Assembly (NCBI GenBank): GCA_902729315.2
Contig: LR746277.1
Location: forward strand, 1,121,001-1,185,000
Source of the DNA: Spirodela intermedia
Taxonomy: Eukaryota; Streptophyta; Magnoliopsida; Alismatales; Araceae
Direction: 5' to 3'
DNA: 64,000 nucleotides
The notes under the pieces were generated by a model. That model had not been told where the DNA came from and ran no database searches. It saw only the letters and a program-made list of their open reading frames with translations. Made by a program: the position numbers and the translations under genes. The stretch's first letter is position 1. Every line of letters starts with the position of its first letter. Positions 53,861 to 64,000 of the stretch are shown piece after piece.

Positions 53861-54128
53861 TGGGCCCCACAATTTGGGGGCGTAAAAGAACAAGGGTCAA
53901 CTCCAATCTAGGCATGAGTGGGGGAGGCCAATTTAACTTTCCAAACATGATATTGAAGGCCCAATTATGGAAAAACCAGGCCCCACAAGCCTAAGGCTCC
54001 AAGACGCTGTCCTCAAAAGAACATTATCAGGACATCTGCCCTTCAAATGGAGAAGCAAGCAATACAGCATCAATCATCTTACCTTCCAGCTAGAAAGGCA
54101 AATATTGGGTGAACTGGCGGCAGATGAA

Positions 54129-56536
54129 TCAGTGGATCCACTTCCAGAACATAAACACAACCACGATAACCGACAACATCCCTCCATAAGCAATCCACTT
54201 GTCAGTGCGGTGTCGCCTCTCAATGAGCTTCAGCAGCGAGTTTGAGAGGCCAACAGTGTTGAGGATATCCAATGCCTTCCTCTGCGCTCTCTGCATTCCA
54301 CAAGAGATCATCTGTCAATCCCTTTCTATTCCAGGCATCCATCTGTCCTCTGCCACCAATTGGAGAGAGAAGGGTACCTTGATCCGATCTCTCTGCTCAG
54401 AGTACTTGGAAAGGACAGCCACGCCAGTGGCATAAGCTTCCTCGAGCATCTTGGAGGAGTTTTGTGCTGACTGCATAGCTTGGGCCTCCTCATCAAAGAT
54501 CCTTAACACGTGATCGGAGTCCCCGTTCTGCCAGATGAAGATGAATAAGATATAAAATATTGGAATTAATGCCGTAAGTTGATGGGGGGGAGAGGGGAGA
54601 TGCCCCACCGCTCTTTCTAGCAAGTCTTTCCGGTCCTTAGCTTCCTGAATCCGGCTTTCATGGCGAAGTGCCTGCCTGTCGAGGCTTTTCCTCAAGGAGT
54701 CTGCCTCCTCCGCTACCTGCTCTACTTTTCTGGGTCACAAAAGATTGACCTCGCGTTAGGAAATCATGTGTATTGCAGAAGCTCTGTTGAAAATTTGGAG
54801 ACTAGTTCAGGAAATGAGAAGGGTAGGAGGAGCATAGCAAAGAAAAAAAATGCAATCAGCATTTCCATACATATGACAAGTAGAAAACTATTCAAATATC
54901 CTAAGACAGTCAGTAGAGTACATGTGAGCAGGAAGAAGTAAATCAGTATAGGTGGCTCAAGACAAAACAGCTGAAGACAAGTAAGTCGAGGTGAAGAGCA
55001 CCACAAGAAGATGACTCCCGCCTATAAGAATGAACAGAGTATTCCTTCCATAAAGAGCGAAGAAAATTGATCAAATGTTATGTTGTGGGTCTAAATAGTC
55101 GGTATTCAACAAATGATGTCAAGAAGAAAGGCTTGATTCCTTAAACAACACCTGCTGCTATTGCAAAAAAACATCAGGAATATTTGTTCACAAAGTCTAG
55201 CAAATTTCCAATTCGAGGCAACATTGAAATGTCACGGATGATAAAAACACCAAATAAGAGTAGATTTTCAAAGTAGGAATTTCCAAAAACTTCTCCTGCT
55301 CAGTACAATTCAGAAAATATTCTAAAAAAAAAGTATCCACGAAATTTTGAATGCTTGATATTCCTTATCATATATGTGGGAGACCATAACATCATTGGAG
55401 CCATCAGTCTGTGCGGCATGAAAAAAATTCCCAATCTTCAAAGAGCTTCTCCAATAAGCAAAAAATGTTGGACAATATCCCGAGTTGCAAAGGTTGAGAA
55501 AAGCTGAAGGCTGTTAACTGGCATAAATAATTCAAAACGCTTTTTCTACATCATTTGACATATCATACTACATAAGGTAGTCATGGTTCCTAAACCCAGA
55601 CAAAGCCGGAAGCTCTTTTTACTCTGATCCAGGCTTCAGAGCATAAAATTATGAAAAGACGTAACGACCCTTAATGAGATCAAAGGCATGACCATCTAAC
55701 AATGGTATTGCTGACAAAGGGAACTCTCGCAGAAGTTATACAGCACAGCTTATATGACAGAATGCATCCACTTTATAGGAACTGATTGACTAGCTCAAGA
55801 AGATTTTGGAAAGGCAAGCGACCATTTCAACATCTCATGAAAATAACACGCCAGATATGCATCAAGAATTTGAAAGAGTGGGAAAAGACGGTAAAAATCA
55901 CGGATTGCTAATGAAGTAGTTTAGGACAATGTTGGGTTCACTCTCGCTAATCAAAAGGACATTGGCCAACGTCTGCACGACATAATATTTGTCCCCAGCA
56001 CAAACAATCCTCAATAAAAGGGCATCATAGGTCAATGGGAAATTGAGTTTATACAGCCACTCTATCCAAAGAAAGCAGCATCTCAGACAAACGCCGGGTT
56101 GTAGATAAATTGTTTATTTTAAAGAAAAAAAGGTTGGTTATGGTGAGGAATAACATCACAGGGTAGCAAATATTATCATCTTTGTTTGCTCTTCGTCAAA
56201 CAGCTACCTATTAGAAAAATTTCTAATCTCCCTTTCGACTCACCTCTTCCAGAGGCCCCGTTGCCCGGGGCTGGGGATGGACCTCCATAGGCGATCCATC
56301 TCGGCGCAGAGCGACTGGATCTGGCCGATGTCCCTCCGTACGGCTGTCGACAGCTCCATCGGGTCCCCCGCCAGGGCAAACGAGGAGGATGCGGACGACG
56401 ATGCGGAGGATGACGCGCCAGAGGAAAACTCGATGGCCTCGAGCCTTGTGAGGCCCTCTTTGGTCCGGATCAGAAATTTCTGGGCGCTCTTGTACAGCTC
56501 CGACAGCAGAGCGCCGCCACCTTCCCCTCCTTCCAT
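54129..56536 (-). CDS. Membrin (Golgi Qb-SNARE, MEMB11/12-type), complete four-exon gene
   Basis: Membrin is the Qb-SNARE (GOS27/Bos1-like) of the ER-Golgi and early Golgi SNARE complexes. Exons in gene order: 56536-56244, 54729-54609, 54527-54378 and 54290-54129, giving 241 residues (Arabidopsis about 225). The N-terminal helical segment includes LLSELYKSAQKFL and MDRLWRSIPSPGQRGLWKR. The SNARE motif lies in exons 3-4 (MLEEAYATGVAVLSKYSEQRDRI, then RAQRKALDILNTVGLSNSLLKLIERR). The C-terminal anchor is GGMLSVIVVVFMFWKWIH. A Ser/Ala run of about 18 residues (SSGASSSASSSASSSFALAG) near residue 39 is an insertion relative to the relatives I recall. Intron 1 is 1514 bp and ends with a good acceptor. 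Whether it is MEMB11 or MEMB12 cannot be decided. Confidence 0.92.
54730..56243 (-). other. Intron 1 of membrin
   Basis: 1514 bp, with GTGAGT donor and CCCAG acceptor on the minus strand. No nested gene recognised; base composition is ordinary intron. Confidence 0.7.
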
Positions 56537-56819
56537 GGCTACGGCCGATCGAGGTCAACCCGACGGAGCGTCGACGGGGACGATCGGCGAGGAGAGATCG
56601 CGAATGGTAACCACACCAGCCATCTCCTCGAAAGCGCAGCAGTCAATAAAAAGCAAAACACCCCTTTTATATTAATCTATATACTTCCCCACCCCCCCTT
56701 TCCTAGGTAGCCTAAGCGGAAGGAAAATACTGCTTCAATAATATACACTAATTATTATAATTTAATAATTCTCAAACCATGAAACTAAAAAAACCGACTT
56801 TATTATCTAACTTGGCGCG

Positions 56820-56842
56820 CTCTCTCTCTCTCTCTCTCTCTC
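56820..56842. repeat. (CT)n microsatellite
   Basis: About 11 CT units about 285 bp upstream of the membrin start codon. A second tract of about 16 CT units, with one interruption, lies at 57030-57065. Confidence 0.95.
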
Positions 56843-57025
56843 AATATAAATTTAATATATATGTATATATTCATATTGATCTGTATACTCACATTTATCC
56901 CACTAAATGCCTCTCTACTAACTAAGAAAGTTCAATATAATGCCATTTCCCACTATTTAATCTGGATTTTATCCATAAAATATGAAAAAAATTCCTCATT
57001 TGGAAAGTATTATTTCTACTCTTCA

Positions 57026-57066
<41 letters not shown>

Positions 57067-58625
57067 ACCCCATGGGGCCTAAGGTAATTTTTCACAATCT
57101 AGGCTTTAATATGTTGATTAATTTGACTTTGGGTGCGCCTTCATGGAATGAGTGGTCATCAGTTAGTAGTATTATTCTGCTAGCAAACCCCCTTGTATCA
57201 TGAAAAGGCAGCTTATCCTACCTAGCAGTTCACCAAGATGCACTCTTTTCTCATTGCTCCTACAATTGCACTCACTCATCTTATCCTATTTTCTCCACAC
57301 GTTGAATCTTCTGCAAAGACTTTCTAATTAGTCCAAATATTATTTTTTTCCACGTATTATTCATAGCTCTTTACTACCAACTAATTTGCCTTGCAGCCTC
57401 ATGGAGTTTATTCAAATTACTGATCTTAGATCAAAAGAATCTTACATAAATGGAAAACATGAAAGCTACTTTCATTGATTTCTTTCTTCCTTCATATAAT
57501 TTTCCTCATTTCTTTTTTGCTTTGAGAACTTCATCCATGTAAGTTCAACAACCTTAAGAAAAAAAGTTACTTCCTCCAAAACAAACATAAATGTATTTAA
57601 CCAAAAATAAACCATTTTGCATTGTCCTCGGAAGATAGTATGCAGAATAATATTCAAATGATTATTAGGCCGGTTTTCAGGTGAATGTATATATTGTTAC
57701 TATTCATCTAAAACATATTTATGCATTCTTGAATTTAATTTTAAAAATAAGGAATCGGTGGAACTTGATGACATAATCACTAGAGAGTAAGTTAGTGAGG
57801 TATACAAACCATCGTATTTCTTATGTGTGAGTTGATACGTAGAAATTAGAAAATTTTAAATATCAGAAAATGTCTAATTCAGCCTCTTCTTAGTTTCTTA
57901 TGAGGCCGTATAATGTCCAACACTACTCATAGTGTTTCAATACTACAACACCTCTTAAAATTAGAGTGGTAGAACAAAAGACTATAATATTCACAGCTCT
58001 ATGGGGCCAACAAGATTAATACCTAGCTTATCTTTTCAAAATTCATAGCTCTTGGTTGGCCCTGAGTATTAGAAACACTCTTATTAGAGCAAAGTGAACC
58101 ACTATTTTCATTGTGACAGCTTGGTACTTTGGAAGGCGTGATTCCTTAGTTGACGGTGTGGAAGCAACTCTAGTTGAGGAAGCACCTTTTGTCCTTGGTT
58201 GATCTGCATTTTTCAAGTCTTGATCAATTTTTCTTTACCTAATATTTTGGGAGACGATTATTCTTATGCCTCACCTTTTGCCCTTTAACGCTTTATTTTG
58301 TGTGTTCTTCTCATTATTCATCGCAACATAGATTAAATTGAGCCAAAGATATCCGGTGTGGTTGTTTGGTAGCGTTGATCACCTCAGCTATGAGGTATTT
58401 AGAAAGTTTAGACATGGCCCTTCGACTCTTCCACATGAACTAACTCATCACCAATATGCCAAGTAATTCTCATCTGATATGCCTTGGCCATCCTTATCGG
58501 AAAGCGTCAGGATTCAACTTCTGTGGGCAGGGAACGACCACAACCAGCGACCCGACCTTCTTTTCTCCTCTCCTCTCCTTTTGAACACAAGCGATTTCTG
58601 TGGACATTACACAAGACAAAGACTC

Positions 58626-58710
58626 GTCGCCGTAGCAACGACGGCAGAACAGTGTTGTTATTAGTCGCCGTAGCAACGAGGGCAGAACAGTGTTGTTATT
58701 AGTCGCCTTA
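58626..58710. repeat. 38-bp tandem repeat, two units plus a partial third
   Basis: Units starting at 58626 and 58664 with GTCGCCGTAGCAACGA differ at one position. A truncated third begins at 58702. Confidence 0.93.
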
Positions 58711-59423
58711 GAACTGTCTTCATCCTCTGTTCTTGTCTGCCGTAAAGAACACGAGAGAATGAGATCTTTAACACGCGGCATAAACCACAAACTGTTGATC
58801 CGACGCGTAAATATTCCCGAACATTCATGACCAAGTCAATGTGTTATCCAGTTGAAAACCAAATCAAAATGAGTGAACTAACTCAGAAAATCGCCTGTAT
58901 TCCTTTTGTATGGACCGATATAGAACTGTTTCAAAACTCCTCAAATCAAAGATAGCGGTATCATGAGGCTATTTGCAGCCCATTTTGGTAACTACAAGGA
59001 TAGTATAGCTCACAACGTCTCATAATTGAGCCCTTTTGCCACTAGTCTATCCTAGCTTGGTTAAAATATTATATCGAAAATCTCCCGATCAAAGAGGGAA
59101 TTAGTAAGCTTTTTGAACCTGTTTACCCCTCAAATATAATGGCCCAACATTTTACCCCAAAGGGTGTATAGAAAAATCAATTCAAAATTACATGTTAAGA
59201 GTTTAAAGGCCCGTCATTAATAGTTTTGGCTGGACGGCCCAGACGTGAAGACTTGTCCATTGGCTTTCCATGAAGAATGTTCCAGACAAGTCGTCGTTCG
59301 TCTTTCTGTTGACTCCGTGGTCAATTATGATTAAATAAGGCCAGGCTTTATTACAACTTCTGTACACCGTGGAAATTAAGAATTTTGCTATATTTTATGC
59401 CACTTGGATCTTTAAACTCTACC

Positions 59424-59430
59424 TATAAAT
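59424..59430 (+). promoter_or_regulatory. TATA box of the PNP-like gene
   Basis: TATAAAT 72 bases before the start codon at 59496, which would put transcription start near 59455 and give a short leader of about 40 bases. Confidence 0.65.
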
Positions 59431-59495
59431 AGACATGAACACCCCCGGCTGCATTCCCTACCAAGAACTTCACATCTCCCTCTTCTGTCTAGACA

Positions 59496-60158
59496 ATGGA
59501 TGTGAGCAAGGCTTCTCTTCTGGCGGCCACGTTTCTTCTCGCTGGCCTCCTCCCCGTTGCACTAGCTGCTTCTGGAACTGCGACGTTCTACACGCCGCCC
59601 TACGTCCGTACGTTGTTTCCTTGTCCTAATTCTCCCATTAAAACGCTTTCACTTGCGCTACGCGGCTATCACAACTTTCTTCAGTCTTTCACCTCGTTAC
59701 TCTACAATAACATCATGCTCTACTATACGTGCGCTTCATAGGGAAGGAAACTCATGGCATGTGCTCGTTGTCAATCTTCCTTTGCAGCTTCCGCCTGCTA
59801 CGGGTTCCAGAACCGGGGAGTAATGATCGCCGCCGCCAGCGACGCCATATGGGACAACCGCGCGGCCTGTGGAAGGAGATACCGCGTGACCTGCAGAGGG
59901 CCGACGAACCAGGGGGTGCTGCAGCCGTGCACCGGGCGAAGCGTCGACGTGACGATCGTCGATTACTGCCCCGCGGGATGCCAGGGCACCATCGATCTGT
60001 CGCAGGAAGCGTTCGCTGCTATCGCCAATCCTGATGCCGGGAAGATCCTGATCGACTACACCCGGTGAGTCCACAGAAAATGATGATCATGCGTGATGAT
60101 GCAGGTAATAGAATTTTCAGCACTCAATTACCTTTTGTTATTGATTTTCAGGATTTGA
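59496..60158 (+). CDS. EG45-like / plant natriuretic peptide-like secreted protein
   Basis: Small apoplastic protein of the expansin-related EG45/PNP family. In Arabidopsis PNP-A acts outside the cell in water and ion balance and in defence; the substrate or receptor here is unknown. Exons: 59496-59607, 59788-60064 and 60152-60158, giving 131 residues, the usual length of about 130. The signal peptide is residues 1 to about 24, ending VALA. The mature part has the domain's cysteine pattern: SACYG, RAACGRRYRVTC, QPCTG and YCPAGC, followed by TIDLSQEAFAAIA and DYTR. The last coding exon contributes only 7 bases (the end of Arg, then Ile, stop). If that intron is retained, an in-frame TGA directly after Arg gives a protein one residue shorter, so the C-terminus is ambiguous but hardly affected. 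GC-rich exons lie in AT-rich flanks. Confidence 0.88.
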
Positions 60159-61239
60159 ACGAACTCGATAAGATCTCCACACGTCGGAACTGCGTCTACG
60201 AATATGCCAAGAATGACCAATGGAGGCTCAATAAAGTACGCTGATGCTATCGTTATCGACGATCTAATAAGCTTGTAGCATGGCCAATGTTCTATTAAAT
60301 AAGGTGATCCCGATGTTTTCAGGCGTTCGAATTCGCTCTAGATTGTCCACTGACCTCCTCTCTCTCTCTCTCTCGCTCGCTCGCTCACGCTCTCTCACTC
60401 ACTCATGTGGAGCCCCGTAAAAGATGTCCGCACGGACATGAATGTAAGCTGCTGAACAAGTAAGAAGTGCCGAAGTGAGCTGAACCGAAGCCAATCCATC
60501 ACGAAAGATACACCCCAAAATCGATATTCCGGACCGAAGGAACCACGTTGTCTACGCGTCCTGGATTCAAATATAGAGACCAAATAAGGGAATATTACCT
60601 ACTTGGTGACTTCATACTTTACAAAATATCAAACCATGAAGAAGTTAAATGAAAGAAATAAGTCACCAACAAGACGGTCATTTAAAATTCATGTATTAAT
60701 CCAATTGTAGTAACCCTATTAGAGTACAATATTATCTTAATGTATCACTTCATGTTGCAGAAAAGTACAATAAATCAACATCAATATGTCACATTGCAGA
60801 ACAGTTATATCCCATACTAAAAAAAAAAGGGCAATGCATCAACATCACTATATTGTTATACAAATAATTATGCTGCAAAATTATATGATATATCAATATC
60901 ATTATTGAGTTTGTGAAGAGTACCTTGCAAAAATGTCAATATTTGATGAACTTTATTATAATAATTAAGTACATCAAGCTTAATATTTTAGTCTATGGAA
61001 ATCATGTTGGAAATTATAAGTCTAAAAAATTAGAGCTTAATATTGTTTAAAGCAATATGTATTGAGTCCTTGGTTGACTAAACAAGTGATAGGGTTCCAA
61101 TCTATAATAACCAGGAATATACTAGACAAATACAGAAGAATAGGGGAATAAATAGAAAATGTGAGATAGAGATAGAGTTTAGAGGCTCACAAGAACCCTA
61201 GAAATCTAGATGGTCATTCAAAAGGATCACCACTCCCCC
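60159..61239. other. PNP-like 3' flank and AT-rich intergenic DNA
   Basis: A CT/CG-rich tract (CTCTCTCGCTCGCTCGCTC) lies at about 60358-60395. The rest is AT-rich. Its right part may be remnant long terminal repeat of the adjacent retroelement fragment, which I cannot confirm. Confidence 0.5.
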
Positions 61240-61930
61240 CTTTTAACTCAAAATAATGAATCCTCCTCCCCTTTGCCTTGTTACAACCCTGATATCCTTT
61301 CTTGCTGAAAACGGACTTAAGAGGCCCTCATTAATTCATTTTGATGGAGGTTTCTGGGCTTCTTTCTCCTTCTAAAGTAAGTTAGACCCACTAAGGGCCT
61401 ATCATTACTCTCATCTGTAGGAGACTCCTTGTCTAGAAGGTGGAAGTTTTCCATCTTCTAGGTAGCATCAAATTCTTGTGAATCATCCCATTGGATCAAT
61501 ACCTATGCTCCCTTAGTTGTGTTCTGCATCATGAGCAGCCATCGACTACCAACCAAGTTGAATTCAACATTCAACACTTGAGGAGGTGGTTGGCTATAGT
61601 CCAAAGCACTATGGGCCTCCTATAGCTACAAGACATGAAAAATGGAGTGAATTTGAATAGTGAGTAGCAATACTAATTAGTAGGTGACTAGGTCAATCCT
61701 TTCTGCAATCTCATAAGGCCCACAGTATCATGGAGATAGCCTCCCATTCTACCAACAAGCAAGAGACTACAATTTTAGGGTCTAAGCTTGAGGTAAATAA
61801 ATTCTCTCACTTCATGGTATTTTTCTTGATGCCTACCATCAATCTTAGCCTTTATCCTTGCTTATGCACCAGTCAAATCTTACTTTAGCTTGTCTAATAG
61901 TGTTTCATACTCCTGAAACTATCAGATACA
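61240..61930 (-). mobile_element. Decayed Ty3/gypsy chromovirus fragment (3' end of pol with chromodomain region)
   Basis: Read on the minus strand, broken frames match the order at the end of plant Ty3/gypsy polyproteins. A post-integrase segment ending FIYLKLRP is followed by GPYEIAERIDLVTY, by IHSIFHVL, and by a chromodomain-like stretch with VLIQWDDS and FDATW, then a basic tail. Stop codons and frameshifts interrupt every part, so it is inactive. The upstream part of pol is absent from the adjacent DNA. The exact ends and the terminal repeats are not recognisable. Confidence 0.72.
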
Positions 61931-62690
61931 AGTCTAATAGTTTGAGTTAATTCTATCAGATACAAATGATTTTTCCTAATTTGTGGTGATTTTTCAGAAT
62001 ATTTTCGAAATATTTGTGACTTCTAGGGGCATTCTGAAATTTAATAGGCCCATATGGAAAATTTAATTAATCATACTAAAATTGCTCAAGGGTTGGAAAA
62101 ATAAGCAGAGAATGGGATGGGGAAATGGAATCCCAATTCTCACTAAAAATAACCCAATTTCTAAGCAGTTTGATTCGTAACTGCTCCCAATCGATTCTCG
62201 ATCTAATTAGAGCATAAAAACTTCCAATTGAGCGCACAGAAGGCATCATTCTTTCTCCTCTCGTTGGGCGACAAACTGTGGTATTCTTCTAGCTCTTCTT
62301 GGAGTTCTTGTGCCATTTTGTAAGTTAAATCTGATTTATCTTCATTTTCGAATTCATTTTCTCGATTCTTTTGGTGACAGATAGAGGAATCGTGGAAGGA
62401 ACTAATTTCTAGGGTTTTTATTCATGATTTCGCTAAAAATCATTCATTCACCTATCCTAGCATCAAAGTGGGGAAATCCTGATTTATGATCCATTTTATG
62501 CTTGATTCTTTATGTTTTCAACTTCATACTAGTTCTTTTTTTATTTACAAACTGAATCGTGCAACAAAAACCTGGTTCACCCTAGATTTTCAATTCGTTC
62601 ATCTACCTCATCCTCGGTGTTAGAGGGAGGATTTTTGACTCTTACTCTATTTTAATTTCATTTTCTTTATGCTTCTTTTGTTGAATGAAT
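61931..62690. other. AT-rich intergenic DNA
   Basis: Between the retroelement fragment and the BAHD pseudogene. I see no gene, element end or structured repeat. Confidence 0.5.
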
Positions 62691-62699
62691 TCAACGTGG

Positions 62700-63540
62700 A
62701 AACAGCCAGCGCAAACTCCACATCTGATTCTAGCGAGCTCATGACTTCAGGTGGAAGGCAGACCTCCAGGTCGATGCTGCCGCCACCCTCTCGGCCGGGG
62801 TACGACCAGATAATCCCATCGAACTGGTTCGCACTCCCGCTACGCAGCCCCGCCGCCTTCCCCCACCCGAAGTCGCACCCGTACAAGTCGAACTGCGGCG
62901 AGCTCGCCATCACTATGCTGTGGTGGTCCTGGCCTGAGAGAAGGTACACCGATGGGGACGCCATCCATCCCTCGACCAATCCCCGAATAGCTGCGTGGGT
63001 GTGCGAGGCCACGACTTGATTGAGCATCCCCGCCGCCCAGCCCAGGTCGTTGGCCTGAAGTTTGCCGGCCGTGATGGTGGCGCTGATCGGGTAGATCGAG
63101 TTGCCAAAGTATGCCGGCGGCAACTGCGGGCGTAGCCTTCTCCGATTCTCGGCCATAATGCTGCACCCCACCTTCTGGTCGTCTGGGAGACGTCTGGACC
63201 GGGTAGTGCACCTCCACATCAGTGCCCCGAGAGACTCCGACGCCCGCAGACAAGGGTGATCTGGTCGAGGGTGACGAGGGAGAAAAGATGACCCTTCTGG
63301 ATATAGCCAAATGGAAGCATAGACAAGTCCCACAGCGACAGCTCGCAGCGACGAGGGTGATCCGCGGGAGCTTCACCTCCCACAGCCGCTCCTGGACGGG
63401 GCTTAACGATGCGCTCGGACAAGATGCGGACAACGCCCTTTGCCGAACGCATGATGCACCTTCTCTCGGCCCCAAAATGACGGCCACTGAGAAACAGGGA
63501 GGAATGGGAGGCTGAAAGAAACCACGACAGTATAAGTTCG
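62700..63540 (-). pseudogene. Internally deleted, frameshifted BAHD acyltransferase copy
   Basis: Inverted copy of the gene at 19.7-21.1 kb. The 5' block (63540-63276; candidate ATG at 63452) matches intact residues from about 20 to 83 (GAERRCIM, VKPRPG, CELSLWDLSM, IQKGHLFSL). After a 44-base junction, the 3' block (63231 to about 62710) matches from LGALMWRC (residue 302) through DFGWGKAA to ESDVEFA, in another frame. About 218 codons are gone, including the HxxxDG catalytic motif and PVAGRL, so no functional acyltransferase can be made. The two halves are still strikingly similar to the intact gene (roughly 80-85% by eye) and keep long open frames, so the copy is fairly young. The 3' end is extended to a stop at about 62647. 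Confidence 0.9.
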
Positions 63541-64000
63541 GCTCCAAAACCAGGGCTTGTAGAGAAGTTGTTGAGTCGAGACCCGTGATGGAATCTGAAC
63601 CACGGAAAGTTTTTTAAAACATGATGCAGGACGGGTTGATGAAAGGACCAAACAACCCTAAACAAGCAACTACGAGTAGACTCTCACAAAAACTCTAAGA
63701 ATTAAGAGTGTTGACTAAAGTAAGATAAATTACTTTTCAGGAAGATTTCAAACAAATGGATCGACAAGATTAAGAAATTGCTTGTGATTAGGGCACTCAA
63801 CAATCTATAAATTGATCAAGATGAGTGGACTATTTAAGGTTTAGATGCAGATCAAGTTGGATAACCCACTTGATAGTAAATACCCACTTGATCCAGATGT
63901 GTTAACATGTTTATCTAAGATTTACAATCTTGAAAATCATCTTACAATTGATAAGGAATCAATCATGAAGTTAAATTGGAAAATAGATTTTTCTTGGAAT
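63541..64000. other. Right flank, no gene seen
   Basis: The first part continues as upstream sequence of the BAHD pseudogene. The last 300 bases are AT-rich and unrecognised. Confidence 0.5.

Larger units (their letters stand above)
52441..54128. other. AT-rich intergenic DNA with simple repeats
   Basis: Contains an (ATT)n array at 53471-53504 and a GA-rich block at 53766-53860. The final part is the membrin 3' flank. No gene seen. Confidence 0.6.
56537..59423. other. Intergenic region between divergent membrin and PNP-like genes
   Basis: The membrin promoter side is GC-rich to about 56640, followed by AT-rich DNA. CT tracts lie at 56820-56842 and 57030-57065. A 38-bp direct repeat lies at 58626-58701. 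No gene seen. Confidence 0.6.

Noticed and set aside
59435-59629. Upstream ATG before the PNP-like start, opening a 64-codon frame
   Set aside because: It lies only about 5 bases after the TATA box, so it should be upstream of the transcript start. The frame at 59496 has a clear signal peptide and domain.

Overview
This is nuclear DNA from a flowering plant. It carries split genes with GT-AG introns, plastid transit peptides, plant-only families (AP2/ERF factor, BAHD acyltransferase, WSD1-type wax synthase, farnesol kinase, membrin), AT-rich introns and intergenic DNA, and very many GA/CT dinucleotide tracts. Several genes have GC-rich first exons that give way to AT-rich later exons (farnesol kinase, WSD1-like, AAA ATPase, CBSX), and the single-exon BAHD and ERF genes are strongly GC-biased. 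That pattern suits a monocot. I cannot name the species from sequence alone.

Layout: (1) 0.6-1.0 kb (-), a small coiled-coil protein of unknown function, probably divergent from (2) farnesol kinase FOLK at 3.7-6.1 kb (+, six exons). (3) 6.1-11.4 kb is intergenic and rich in simple repeats. (4) A WSD1-type wax ester synthase/diacylglycerol acyltransferase lies at 11.4-14.7 kb (+, seven exons). (5) 14.7-19.7 kb is AT-rich repeat DNA. (6) An intact single-exon BAHD acyltransferase lies at 19.7-21.1 kb (+), followed by a 66-67 bp minisatellite. (7) 21.5-26.2 kb is more AT-rich DNA with two families of diverged direct repeats. (8) A secreted, probably GPI-anchored PI-PLC X-domain protein lies at 26.4-30.5 kb (+, eight exons), convergent with (9) the nuclear AAA ATPase CDC48C/NVL at 32.2-38.7 kb (-, ten exons). 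CDC48C is divergent from (10) a DREB A-5 type ERF with an EAR repression motif at 39.7-40.2 kb (+). (11) A plastid CBSX protein follows at 41.3-44.3 kb (+, eight exons). (12) EMC6, an ER membrane complex subunit, lies at 45.2-48.5 kb (-); it has a 20-nt microexon and a tandemly duplicated last exon. (13) Membrin, a Golgi Qb-SNARE, lies at 54.1-56.5 kb (-, four exons). (14) A plant natriuretic peptide/EG45-like secreted protein lies at 59.5-60.2 kb (+). (15) 61.2-61.9 kb holds a decayed Ty3/gypsy chromovirus 3' end (-). (16) An inverted, internally deleted copy of the BAHD gene lies at 62.7-63.5 kb (-).

The genes are mostly unrelated single-copy housekeeping or metabolic genes and do not form a pathway cluster. 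Two kinds of co-ordination can be inferred. First, gene neighbourhood appears conserved: DREB A-5 factors sit next to CBSX1, and near PI-PLC and BAHD genes, in Arabidopsis as I recall its gene numbering. Second, BAHD copies have spread locally. I found no prokaryotic-style system, CRISPR array or biosynthetic operon. The most unusual structures are the duplicated EMC6 terminal exon with its microexon, the truncated inverted BAHD copy, and a possibly organelle-derived block inside a CDC48C intron. Exon boundaries were derived by hand from splice signals, reading-frame phase and family knowledge; no alignment or transcript data were available.
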